Source: an uncultured Bacteroidota bacterium (GTDB taxonomy: Bacteria; Bacteroidota; Bacteroidia; Chitinophagales; Chitinophagaceae). From it: 64,000 bases of DNA. The notes under the pieces are model-generated. The model was not told where the DNA came from. It did no database searches and saw only the letters and a list, made by a program, of their open reading frames with translations. Below, one piece after another: positions 16,250 to 23,716 of this stretch; position 1 is the first letter of the stretch, and the number at the start of each line of letters is the position of its first letter. The stretch is taken from the NCBI GenBank assembly GCA_903853805.1, contig CAINUN010000085.1, positions 124,001 through 188,000 of the forward strand, read 5' to 3'. Position numbers and translations under genes: made by a program.

Positions 16250-17173
16250 CTACACCAAATTAATATCAAAGTTCACCAACTCCACAAACTCATTGATGCG
16301 ATCGGTGATATCTTCCATTGTAATTTCTTGAAGGCGAGATGGTCCAAATTTTTCCACACAGAAACTAGCCATTGCAGAACCTACAATGATGGCGGTCTTC
16401 ATGTTGCTGTAAGAAATATCTTTGGTTTTGGCCAAGTGTCCAATGAACCCACCAGCAAAAGTATCGCCTGCCCCTGTCGGGTCGAACACATCTTCCAAAG
16501 GCAATGCCGGTGCATAGAACACTTGATTATTGTGGAATAGCAAAGCGCCATGCTCTCCTTTCTTAATGATAAGGAACTTAGGACCCATTGCTTGAATTTT
16601 AGCCGCTGCTTTCACAATGCTGAACTCACCGCTCAACTGACGCGCTTCGCTATCGTTTACCAACAACACATCAACCATTCCAATTACTTCTTTCAATTCA
16701 TCCAATGCAGATTCCATCCAAAAGTTCATGGTATCCATTACAATCAACTTCGGACGTTTCTTCAATTGATTGATGACAGACTTTTGAACCGCAGGGACTA
16801 AGTTGCCCAACATGAGGAATTCGCAATCTTGATAAGCATCTGGCAATTGAGGATTGAATTGAGCCAACACATTCAAGTCAGTAACCAATGTGTCGCGGGT
16901 GTTCATATCCATGTGATAGCGACCGCTCCAGAAAAAGCTTTTTCCATCTTTCACTACTTCAACACCTTCAAACGCAACGCCTCTTTTGGCTAGAGCATCC
17001 ATTTCCTTTTGAGGGAAATCTCCCCCTACGATGGACACTTGTTTGATGTTATTGCAAAAATTGGAAGCCGACCAGGCAACATAGGTAGCAGAACCACCAA
17101 TGATTTTGTCCACTTTTCCGAAAGGAGTTTCTAAAGCATCAAAGGCCATAGTGCCCACAACTATCAACGACAT
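16250..17173 (-). CDS. PfkB-family carbohydrate kinase
   Basis: A 307-residue ribokinase-fold protein. It has the glycine-rich entry IIGGSATYVAWSA near residue 25 and the C-terminal anion-hole motif FDPTGAGDTFAGGF with the catalytic aspartate, plus IIKKGEHGALLF before it. The family phosphorylates sugars or nucleosides. The substrate cannot be read from the sequence, and the gap to kbl (60 bases) gives no hint. It may be transcribed from the kbl promoter, since no separate -7 motif is visible. Confidence 0.88.
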   Translation of the reverse strand: MSLIVVGTMAFDALETPFGKVDKIIGGSATYVAWSASNFCNNIKQVSIVGGDFPQKEMDALAKRGVAFEGVEVVKDGKSFFWSGRYHMDMNTRDTLVTDLNVLAQFNPQLPDAYQDCEFLMLGNLVPAVQKSVINQLKKRPKLIVMDTMNFWMESALDELKEVIGMVDVLLVNDSEARQLSGEFSIVKAAAKIQAMGPKFLIIKKGEHGALLFHNNQVFYAPALPLEDVFDPTGAGDTFAGGFIGHLAKTKDISYSNMKTAIIVGSAMASFCVEKFGPSRLQEITMEDITDRINEFVELVNFDINLV

Positions 17174-17233
17174 TTTTATTGAATTTTTAAGTTTGAAGTA
17201 ATTATTGAAAGAATGATTTGCTAATGGATTGGT

Positions 17234-18424
17234 TTATTTGATTACGCCCAATTCTTTACCAATTTTGGTAAATGCTGCAATGGCTTTGTCTAAATGTTCA
17301 CGCGTGTGTGCTGCTGAAATTTGCACACGAATTCTTGCTTGACCTTTAGCAACAACTGGATAGAAGAAGCCAATAACATAGATGCCTTCTTCTAGCATTT
17401 TTGCCGCCATTTGTTGCGCCAAAACTGCATCATACAACATTAATGGAGCAATAGGATGTGTTCCCGGTTTGATATCAAAATCTGCAGCTGTCATTTGTTG
17501 GCGGAAGTACATGGTGTTTTCTTCAAGACGGTCTCTTAGTTCTGTGGTTTCGCTGAGCATATCAAGTACTGCAATCGAAGCACCAACAACTGAAGGAGCA
17601 ACTGTATTGGAGAACAAATAGGGGCGACTGCGCTGACGAAGCATGTCAATCACTTCTTTTTTTCCAGATGTAAAACCACCCGATGCGCCACCTAAAGCCT
17701 TACCTAAAGTGCCAGTAATAATATCAACTCTATCCATTACGCCACAAAGCTCATGCACCCCACGACCTGTCTTTCCCATAAAACCCGAAGAGTGACTTTC
17801 GTCTATCATCACAATGGCATCATATTTATCGGCGAGGTCACAAATTTTATCCAATTGTGCAATGGTTCCGTCCATTGAAAACACAGAATCGGTGACAATG
17901 AAACGGGTTCTTGCATCCATGTTTGCTTGCAATTGTGCTTCAAGGTCGGCAAGGTCGTTGTGTTTATAACGAGCACGTTTGCTTTTACACAAACGAACAC
18001 CATCAATTATAGAAGCATGGTTCAGTTCATCGCTGATGATGATGTCATCATCGCCCAATAAAGGTTCGAACATGCCGCCATTTGCATCAAAACAAGCAAC
18101 GTATAAAATAGTGTCTTCAACACCGAGGAACTTAGAAAGTTTGACTTCCAACTCTTTATGAATATCCTGAGTGCCGCAAATAAAACGAACGGAACTCATA
18201 CCATAACCGCGTGCATCAATTGTTTTATGTGCTGCTTCAATAACTTTAGGATGTGATGAAAGTCCGAGGTAGTTATTAGCACAAAAGTTCAACACTTTTT
18301 TGCCGTTCACCAAAATTTCAGGTCCTTGCTCCGATTCAATAATGCGCTCTTTTTTAAAAAGACCTGCACTTTCAATTTCCTTTAATTCTCCTTGTAAACG
18401 ACTATAAAAAGATTGACTGGACAT
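17234..18424 (-). CDS. kbl: Glycine C-acetyltransferase (2-amino-3-ketobutyrate CoA ligase)
   Basis: A 396-residue alpha-oxoamine synthase. The PLP lysine is in [14 protein letters not shown], with [13 protein letters not shown] near residue 47, [12 protein letters not shown] and [34 protein letters not shown] matches Kbl better than serine palmitoyltransferase, a related enzyme in this phylum. Kbl cleaves 2-amino-3-oxobutanoate with CoA to glycine and acetyl-CoA in threonine degradation. The partner threonine dehydrogenase is not here. A consensus promoter lies 16 bases upstream. Confidence 0.93.
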   Translation of the reverse strand: MSSQSFYSRLQGELKEIESAGLFKKERIIESEQGPEILVNGKKVLNFCANNYLGLSSHPKVIEAAHKTIDARGYGMSSVRFICGTQDIHKELEVKLSKFLGVEDTILYVACFDANGGMFEPLLGDDDIIISDELNHASIIDGVRLCKSKRARYKHNDLADLEAQLQANMDARTRFIVTDSVFSMDGTIAQLDKICDLADKYDAIVMIDESHSSGFMGKTGRGVHELCGVMDRVDIITGTLGKALGGASGGFTSGKKEVIDMLRQRSRPYLFSNTVAPSVVGASIAVLDMLSETTELRDRLEENTMYFRQQMTAADFDIKPGTHPIAPLMLYDAVLAQQMAAKMLEEGIYVIGFFYPVVAKGQARIRVQISAAHTREHLDKAIAAFTKIGKELGVIK

Positions 18425-18440
18425 CTTATAAATTTTGGCG

Positions 18441-18448
18441 CAAAAGTA
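18441..18448 (-). promoter_or_regulatory. Promoter -7 element (TACTTTTG) of kbl
   Basis: Full TAnnTTTG match on the minus strand, 16 bases before the kbl ATG. Confidence 0.65.
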
Positions 18449-18472
18449 AATATGATTGATTGGATTTCCGAT

Positions 18473-19633
18473 TTAAAAAATTCGGTTGATTATCGGCACG
18501 GTTTCTAGGTTTGTAATTTGAAGAATGCCAGGTTTTTTACCCAACTCAAAACTACCCAATTCATCCTCCATTTGAAGTGCTTTGGCTCCATTGATAGTAG
18601 CCCATTGTAGCAAGGTTTCCCAATTCAAGAAGGTAAAATGCTTTTTCAAAACAAGCATTTCATTCATTATAGAAAGTTGATGATTGGAAGCAAGACTGTC
18701 TGTACCCAAACAAAGCGTTGCATTTTCTTCCATCATCATGCACACCTCTGGCAATTTGTTTTCAAGAAATAGATTGGCATTAGGACATAAACACCAAAAG
18801 GTTTGATGGAAATGCTTTTGGGCAATTTGAATATCCGCTCGATTGCTACATGTGTTATGAACAAAAATCATTGGATGAGTTGCGGAAAACCATTCGATAT
18901 ACGTAGGCAATGAATTTTTACCCGATGGAACAAAGTCTTTATCATCTATGCCTAAGCCCTGCAAAAGCTCCCTCACTTTTCCTTGCTTTGATTTATAGAA
19001 AAGATTTTCTTCTGCTGATTCTTGATTATGAATCGAAATCAAGGAGCCTTCTTGCTCTTTATTAATTAACCCAAATAGTGTTTTGGAAACCGAATAAGGT
19101 GCATGAGGCACCAAAGTTTGTCGTAGTTTTTTGGTATTTCCTTTTTGAGTTGCAAAAGCCTCCAATACATCTTTACTCACTTGAAATCTTTGAGCAGCAT
19201 TGAAATCCAAGAACCCCATACATTCCACAAAAGTCTGCACATGAAGTTTGTCCGATACCCGAACATCAAGCGTATCGTCAACATTCGCAATATCACCTAC
19301 GGCCACCACGCCATTTTTTAACAGCTCATCATAAGCTGCCAACCTTGCTAGCTTTTTTTCTTCTTCAGAAAACTTTATTCTCAATGATGGTACTTTTTGC
19401 AAAAAAGGAATCAATCCTTTCCCTTCTTCAAAACAACCTTTTAAGTGCGATAACTCCAAATGGCAATGCACATTCACAAATCCCGGACAAAGAATGCCTT
19501 CCATGTGTTTTGCCTCCATATTGCCAAGTGATTCGTGAACCGCCACTACAGTACCATCATCGCTTACTTCTAATGCAGCACCCTTTGGCAGAAAACGAAA
19601 CCCATCATGAATACTATCGGCAGTGAGGAACAT
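18473..19633 (-). CDS. Amidohydrolase-superfamily protein, possible purine or aminofutalosine deaminase
   Basis: A 386-residue metal-dependent hydrolase: GFVNVHCHLELSHLKG gives the HxH pair, PHAPYSVS, the histidine in SIHNQESAEE, VHNTCSN, and LGTDSLASNH with the metal aspartate. This is the ATZ/TRZ/SsnA deaminase branch. The HLELSHLKG segment resembles Bacteroidota proteins sometimes assigned as aminodeoxyfutalosine deaminase in the alternative menaquinone pathway, but no other mqn gene is in the window. S-adenosylhomocysteine or guanine deaminase are alternatives. It is divergent from the membrane protein gene at 19730. Confidence 0.82.
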   Translation of the reverse strand: MFLTADSIHDGFRFLPKGAALEVSDDGTVVAVHESLGNMEAKHMEGILCPGFVNVHCHLELSHLKGCFEEGKGLIPFLQKVPSLRIKFSEEEKKLARLAAYDELLKNGVVAVGDIANVDDTLDVRVSDKLHVQTFVECMGFLDFNAAQRFQVSKDVLEAFATQKGNTKKLRQTLVPHAPYSVSKTLFGLINKEQEGSLISIHNQESAEENLFYKSKQGKVRELLQGLGIDDKDFVPSGKNSLPTYIEWFSATHPMIFVHNTCSNRADIQIAQKHFHQTFWCLCPNANLFLENKLPEVCMMMEENATLCLGTDSLASNHQLSIMNEMLVLKKHFTFLNWETLLQWATINGAKALQMEDELGSFELGKKPGILQITNLETVPIINRIF

Positions 19634-19652
19634 GCTGCAAAGAAAAGAAAAA

Positions 19653-19668
19653 GCAAATTTCCATTTGC
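19653..19668. repeat. Inverted repeat GCAAAT-N4-ATTTGC in a divergent promoter region
   Basis: Perfect 6-bp half sites separated by TTCC, located between the divergent amidohydrolase and membrane protein genes, 20 bases from the amidohydrolase ATG. It could be an operator; no regulator gene is adjacent. Confidence 0.4.
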
Positions 19669-19701
19669 CATCTTATACTTTTTCCTTTTGCTGCTGACCT
19701 T

Positions 19702-19709
19702 TATATTTG
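19702..19709 (+). promoter_or_regulatory. Promoter -7 element (TATATTTG) of the DUF6580-like gene
   Basis: Full TAnnTTTG match ending 20 bases before the ATG at 19730. Confidence 0.65.
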
Positions 19710-19729
19710 CAGCCTAACCGATTTTTAAA

Positions 19730-20275
19730 ATGAAATACACCAACATAATTTTAGCCAGCATCCTTATCATTCTAGCTGCTGCATCAAGGGTTATTTTTAG
19801 TGAAGCTCACCTCTACAACTTCGCTCCCATCGGTGCATTGGGCTTGTTTAGCGGTTCAATTTTGAAGAACAAGCGCTATGCTTTTATCCTACCTTTGCTA
19901 GCTATGTTTGCTGCCGATTTATTTTTCCAATTATTCACCAACACGCCTGGCTTTTACGACATTTCGCAGTTTTTCACTTACGGAGGATTGACTATTGCTA
20001 CAGTTCTTGGCTTCCGCATGAATAGCATTAAACCCACTAATGTGTTGGGTTATGCATTGGGGGCTTCTACTATTTTCTTCATCGTTTCCAACTTTGGTTT
20101 TTGGTTGCACGGATGGAACGGTTATACTTTTGGAGGCTTGAGCAAAACCTATATAGATGCCATTCCTTTCTATAAAAACACCTTGATTGGTGACCTTGCA
20201 GGAAGCATTTTCCTCTTTGGTATGTATTCCATTTTGCAAAAAGAAACTGCAATTCCTCAAGAAGCCAAAGCTTAA
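19730..20275 (+). CDS. DUF6580-like integral membrane protein
   Basis: A 181-residue protein with about five hydrophobic segments. The order AAASRVIF ... NFAPIGALGLFSGS ... RYAFILPLLAMFAADLFFQLF and later NFGFWLHGW ... DAIPFYKNTLIGDLAGSIFLFG is characteristic of the DUF6580 family, which resembles substrate-binding (S) components of ECF transporters. The cargo is unknown, and no ECF ATPase lies nearby. The gene has its own promoter and is followed after 62 bases by a small two-helix membrane protein with an independent promoter. Confidence 0.85.
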   Translation: MKYTNIILASILIILAAASRVIFSEAHLYNFAPIGALGLFSGSILKNKRYAFILPLLAMFAADLFFQLFTNTPGFYDISQFFTYGGLTIATVLGFRMNSIKPTNVLGYALGASTIFFIVSNFGFWLHGWNGYTFGGLSKTYIDAIPFYKNTLIGDLAGSIFLFGMYSILQKETAIPQEAKA

Positions 20276-20311
20276 GCTCACACCGAATTTTATTTTATCG
20301 AACCACACAAT

Positions 20312-20319
20312 TATATTTG
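20312..20319 (+). promoter_or_regulatory. Promoter -7 element (TATATTTG) of the 2TM gene
   Basis: Full TAnnTTTG match ending 18 bases before the ATG at 20338. Confidence 0.65.
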
Positions 20320-20337
20320 CCACTCAAAATTTTTTAG

Positions 20338-20589
20338 ATGTCACGCAAACTGAAACCTACAGCAAGTCAAACGCGCAATTTTCTGATTCATTTCATCATA
20401 TTTGCCATTGCAACCGTAGCTATGGTCATGGTTCATAAAAAACAAGGCGAGCACCATTGGGCTTATCCTTGGCATGCTTGGATTATTGCCGCTTGGGGTC
20501 TTTCTTTAATCGGACATTGGTGCTCAGTTTACACCAACTATGAAGACCATGGATTGGAAGACTTTCATCGCCAAGAAAAAAACGGATAA
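20338..20589 (+). CDS. Small 2TM-domain membrane protein
   Basis: An 83-residue protein with two hydrophobic helices (about residues 16-34 and 47-64) separated by a short HKKQGEHHWAYPWHAW linker, fitting the 2TM-domain family found in Bacteroidota, often attached to LytTR or histidine kinase genes but also free-standing. The function is unknown. It has its own promoter and terminator. A longer frame on the same strand in this area is a shadow of this gene and its neighbour. Confidence 0.8.
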   Translation: MSRKLKPTASQTRNFLIHFIIFAIATVAMVMVHKKQGEHHWAYPWHAWIIAAWGLSLIGHWCSVYTNYEDHGLEDFHRQEKNG

Positions 20590-20944
20590 TCATTCTTTTT
20601 CAACATAAAAAAACCTTCTTACAGTTTTGTAAGAAGGTTTTTTTATGCATGCAATTTGGTTGCTTTGAATAAAAAAAGGCATTAAACGAAGGGGTTTATT
20701 TCATATGAAAATCTGTTCTGTAAAACTAAGCAAAAGAAGGGTATAGAAATGTTATTTGTGTATTGCCTTTAAAATCGTAAATCATCATTACAAAAGTCAA
20801 AAGGTTCATCCTAGTCCTATAAATAATAGGCTTTAGAAGTTAGGCATAAATATAGTTTCGGTTCGACAATAAAGATACAAGAATATTAATAGCGTTGTAG
20901 CAAACATAATTTATTAGAAGATAGATAGAATTCTTTGGACTTTT
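20590..20944. other. Intergenic region of 355 bases
   Basis: Apart from the terminator at 20607-20644 I see nothing functional. The sequence is AT-rich and lies at the left border of the vWA operon. A GGTTCGA at 20860 is not part of a tRNA fold. Confidence 0.5.
20607..20644 (+). terminator. Intrinsic terminator of the 2TM gene
   Basis: Stem AACCTTCTTAC / GTAAGAAGGTT (within 20607-20622 and 20629-20644) with a 6-base loop and T-run on the right; the A-run on the left allows use in both directions. Confidence 0.85.
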
Positions 20945-21517
20945 TTATTCCATTGAGGCTGTATAAATAACTATTATACTATAGCTCCCGGGCTCCATAT
21001 TAAAGCCCGGTATAAATTGGTACATCAATGAAAATGTTTGATCAAACCCATTTATACCATTAGCAATAATAGTTTGTTCTTTTTCTGGCACAAAATGATA
21101 ATCTACCGAACTAAAGGGAGGCATTACATTACCAGTTGTGTTATTTTCTACCATTTTTAAGCCAAAATGGTTAAAACAAATTTCTGCTAGAGGAATACTA
21201 TTTCCATTCAATTTTTGGGCTGAATTAATTACCATTTTAACATCAACCTTGAAATTATTATCGGAACATACATGTAATACTTGTGGTTCAGAGTACTTTC
21301 CTTTAACTAATTCATTAACTGAATTAAAATTGAAAATTACATTTTTAGCCCCCTCCTCGTGAAAACCAATATCAATGACGCCACCTAAAATCAACTCTAC
21401 TCTTTGACTGCCACAAGCATTTTGTTGCGCATTTGCTCCCAACCAAGTAAGTAATATAAGGAGACAAACTAGGAAATACAACTTCTCTCTTTTTAAAATA
21501 ATTACACCACTTCTCAA
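20945..21517 (-). CDS. Secreted protein of unknown function, third gene of the vWA lipoprotein operon
   Basis: A 190-residue protein with an N-terminal hydrophobic signal (LYFLVCLLILLTWLGANAQ) and a beta-rich body. The end, MYQFIPGFNMEPGSYSIIVIYTAS, resembles the last strands of Ig-like or pilin-like secreted domains, in which a PGxY turn precedes the final strand. No family can be named. No ATG is available; TTG at 21517 keeps basic residues (KREK) before the hydrophobic core and is my choice. It follows the three-helix membrane protein gene by 22 bases. Confidence 0.65.
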   Translation of the reverse strand: MRSGVIILKREKLYFLVCLLILLTWLGANAQQNACGSQRVELILGGVIDIGFHEEGAKNVIFNFNSVNELVKGKYSEPQVLHVCSDNNFKVDVKMVINSAQKLNGNSIPLAEICFNHFGLKMVENNTTGNVMPPFSSVDYHFVPEKEQTIIANGINGFDQTFSLMYQFIPGFNMEPGSYSIIVIYTASME

Positions 21518-21539
21518 TATTTTTGAATTAATAATTCAT

Positions 21540-21965
21540 TTAGAATGGCACTTTTTTATTGTCGGTACTAAACCATTTGAAAATCATTGAAAAAACGAAA
21601 ATTATAAAGCTACTGTAAGCGAAAGTGGTAAGCCCAAATAATATACAATCCGTTCTATAAAAAGATAATTCAGAGCAATGATTATAAGGAGACAAGCCAT
21701 TTGCAGCTTTATAATATGCAAATAGTCCCAATAAAGCAGAAACAACTATTGAACTAGAGATCCAATATGTTATGCTACTGAACTTTGGTCTATCCAAAAA
21801 TCCAAAATAATAGTTTACTGTAACCACTAAACAAACACCAAATATCCAAATTGAGATTAATTGATAGATATTTTGGTTAGTATAATCACTACAATCAATA
21901 GCCATACCCAATAAATATTGGTGAAGACCATCGGAATAGCTAAAATGTGGGAGTTTATTAAACAT
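21540..21965 (-). CDS. Three-helix membrane protein of unknown function in the vWA lipoprotein operon
   Basis: A 141-residue protein with three predicted membrane helices (about residues 33-54, 64-85 and 107-129), a 30-residue N-terminal tail with Cys25, and a loop between helices 2 and 3 with two cysteines (NHCSELSFYRTDC). It has no signal peptide and no recognisable domain. It starts 11 bases after the vWA lipoprotein gene and is very AT-rich like its neighbours. I infer a shared envelope role with them. Confidence 0.65.
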   Translation of the reverse strand: MFNKLPHFSYSDGLHQYLLGMAIDCSDYTNQNIYQLISIWIFGVCLVVTVNYYFGFLDRPKFSSITYWISSSIVVSALLGLFAYYKAANGLSPYNHCSELSFYRTDCILFGLTTFAYSSFIIFVFSMIFKWFSTDNKKVPF

Positions 21966-21976
21966 TATAAACTGTC

Positions 21977-23260
21977 TTATTTTTTAAATTTTATTGTTTT
22001 GCTAAAATAGCAATTCATTAGATTTCTATCTTTATACCCACTATAAATTCCATTCATGATATGGTCATATCCTAAGGTTTTTCCTTCCAGTTGCTCTTCA
22101 TTCAAATTGATATCGTTTTCAATAACACAATTCATACACCATTCTGGTTTTTTATATGGCAAAGAAATTATGATTGAATCGTAGTAATAAGGGTTATTAA
22201 TAGTAAAGCTGAACTTGTGAGTAAACCCTTTATTAGACGGGTTGTTTAAATCGATTATTGGCGTAATGTTTATGTTTTCAGGTTTAAAATTAAAAGTATA
22301 ATTATTGGTGTTGACAAGTTGAGAATCTGAAAGCTGAAGGTCATTCAAATTCAAAAGTAAATTCAGATGGATATTGTAAGCGTTTTTGTTTATTATAATG
22401 CTATTATTATGTGCCGAACCATCAAACTTGTAATTGTTTCCCAACAATATTTTTGATGAAAAAGTATTATTATTCAAGTTATTAAATGTAATTATGTTAG
22501 AAAAATCTGTTGTAGAGATTGAGTTTTTTATAGTACTCACCAATTCATTCGACGCACGGGCATTTCCAAAAATAAAAATATAATATGGTCTTTGTGCATT
22601 TTCTAATTTTACCCCCTTATTGTTCATGTAAATATACAGCCCTGTAAAATCTGACATGCATTGAATCACGGTTGTTTGAAACAAAAAGCTATCAAGTTTA
22701 GAATAAACGGTTTTGTAAAGCGCATTTTCAATAATGTTGAAATAATCTGTGTTAATCAAGCTAAAATCGGAAGGAGATAAGATTCCATCCGTAACCAAAA
22801 TTTTCACTTCATTATCTTTTAGTGTACTAATCATGTCTTTGATTACAACATGTAAATCACTGTAGCCTCTGTTTTTATTACTGTCATTTGAAGAGAGGTT
22901 GTTCAAAACACTCAATGCATGATCTAAGTTGTTTTGATTGATAGAATCTATTTTAGTAAGGCTGTTATTAAAAAAGTATACAGGGCAATTGTTATGGTTA
23001 TCTTCTGCTTTATTGGCAAGAATTGTAGTAAATTTATTGAGTGTGGGCAGAAACTTTGATTTGCTATTGAAATACCCCATCATACTAAGTGAATTGTCAA
23101 TAAACAAAGAATACTGAACTGATTTTGGAGCAATAGTTGTTGCATCAGAATGTTTAGCCTGAAGGTTATCATCTCCATCATTACTTTCTGAAGAAAAAGT
23201 ACAGGATGAAATAACCAAAAAAGGGATAACCAAGAAAAAGAATAAAATATTATTGACCAT
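21977..23260 (-). CDS. Lipoprotein with von Willebrand factor A-type domain
   Basis: A 427-residue protein with lipobox VISSC (Cys20). Residues about 48-225 resemble a vWA fold: the metal-site motif LFIDNSLSMMGY (DxSxS) and VTDGILS further on. The C-terminal half is asparagine-rich and beta-like, with FSFTINNPYYYDSIIISLPY. It should sit on a membrane surface facing the periplasm or outside and bind a partner through a divalent cation. It is the first gene of a three-gene operon. Base composition is lower in GC than the flanking genes. No MoxR ATPase is adjacent; the nearest is about 28 kb away. Confidence 0.72.
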   Translation of the reverse strand: MVNNILFFFLVIPFLVISSCTFSSESNDGDDNLQAKHSDATTIAPKSVQYSLFIDNSLSMMGYFNSKSKFLPTLNKFTTILANKAEDNHNNCPVYFFNNSLTKIDSINQNNLDHALSVLNNLSSNDSNKNRGYSDLHVVIKDMISTLKDNEVKILVTDGILSPSDFSLINTDYFNIIENALYKTVYSKLDSFLFQTTVIQCMSDFTGLYIYMNNKGVKLENAQRPYYIFIFGNARASNELVSTIKNSISTTDFSNIITFNNLNNNTFSSKILLGNNYKFDGSAHNNSIIINKNAYNIHLNLLLNLNDLQLSDSQLVNTNNYTFNFKPENINITPIIDLNNPSNKGFTHKFSFTINNPYYYDSIIISLPYKKPEWCMNCVIENDINLNEEQLEGKTLGYDHIMNGIYSGYKDRNLMNCYFSKTIKFKK

Positions 23261-23716
23261 GAACTTTATAATAACTTAAAAACCGCGTTGCGGCAAAGCT
23301 TAATAATATTTAGTGCCCCAAAAATAACTATAACTAGCTATTCCTACGTTAGTCATTCTAGCATAATCAGCTTAGGTAGGCAAAGAGCACTTCTTTTAAG
23401 AGTTCTTTAACAATTCATTATGTATAGAAAATATAATTGTCTAATTTATCACATTGCTATTGCCATTTTCATCATGTAATAACTTTTTTTTATTTTTAGT
23501 AATTCTTACTGATATTTTTTTAAATTATTTTCAAATAAATTCTTTAATATTTCTTTTAACTCGAGTTTTCATTCAGCAAACAACATTATTTATTTTTCAT
23601 TCAGTGAAATTCTATGATAAAACCCGCCCTATTCTGTTTTCTTTAGAGGCTAGTTTACTATGATATTTCACTATAACATTACCGCTTTTCTTACTTTTAC
23701 CCCATATTCGCCAAGC
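23261..23716. other. Divergent intergenic region of 456 bases
   Basis: Strongly AT-rich. It contains a short GC hairpin CCGC-GTT-GCGG (23283-23293) upstream of the vWA operon and two copies of TTTTCATTCAG in the 23560-23610 region. A near-consensus -7 element TACTTTTA lies at 23692-23699, 17 bases before the hybrid kinase ATG. Open frames here are AT-rich shadows. Confidence 0.5.

Noticed and set aside
17234-18424. Serine palmitoyltransferase (sphingolipid synthesis)
   Set aside because: [19 protein letters not shown] and the overall motif set match glycine C-acetyltransferase better.
20860-20870. GGTTCGA resembling a tRNA T-loop
   Set aside because: No acceptor stem, anticodon arm or CCA-like end can be folded around it.
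21977-23260. Part of a MoxR-vWA system with the ATPase at 51340
   Set aside because: The two are about 28 kb apart on unrelated transcripts; a functional link cannot be supported.
23454-23663. 69-codon open frame before the hybrid kinase
   Set aside because: Strongly AT-rich, phenylalanine/leucine only, no family resemblance; consistent with chance in a long intergenic region.
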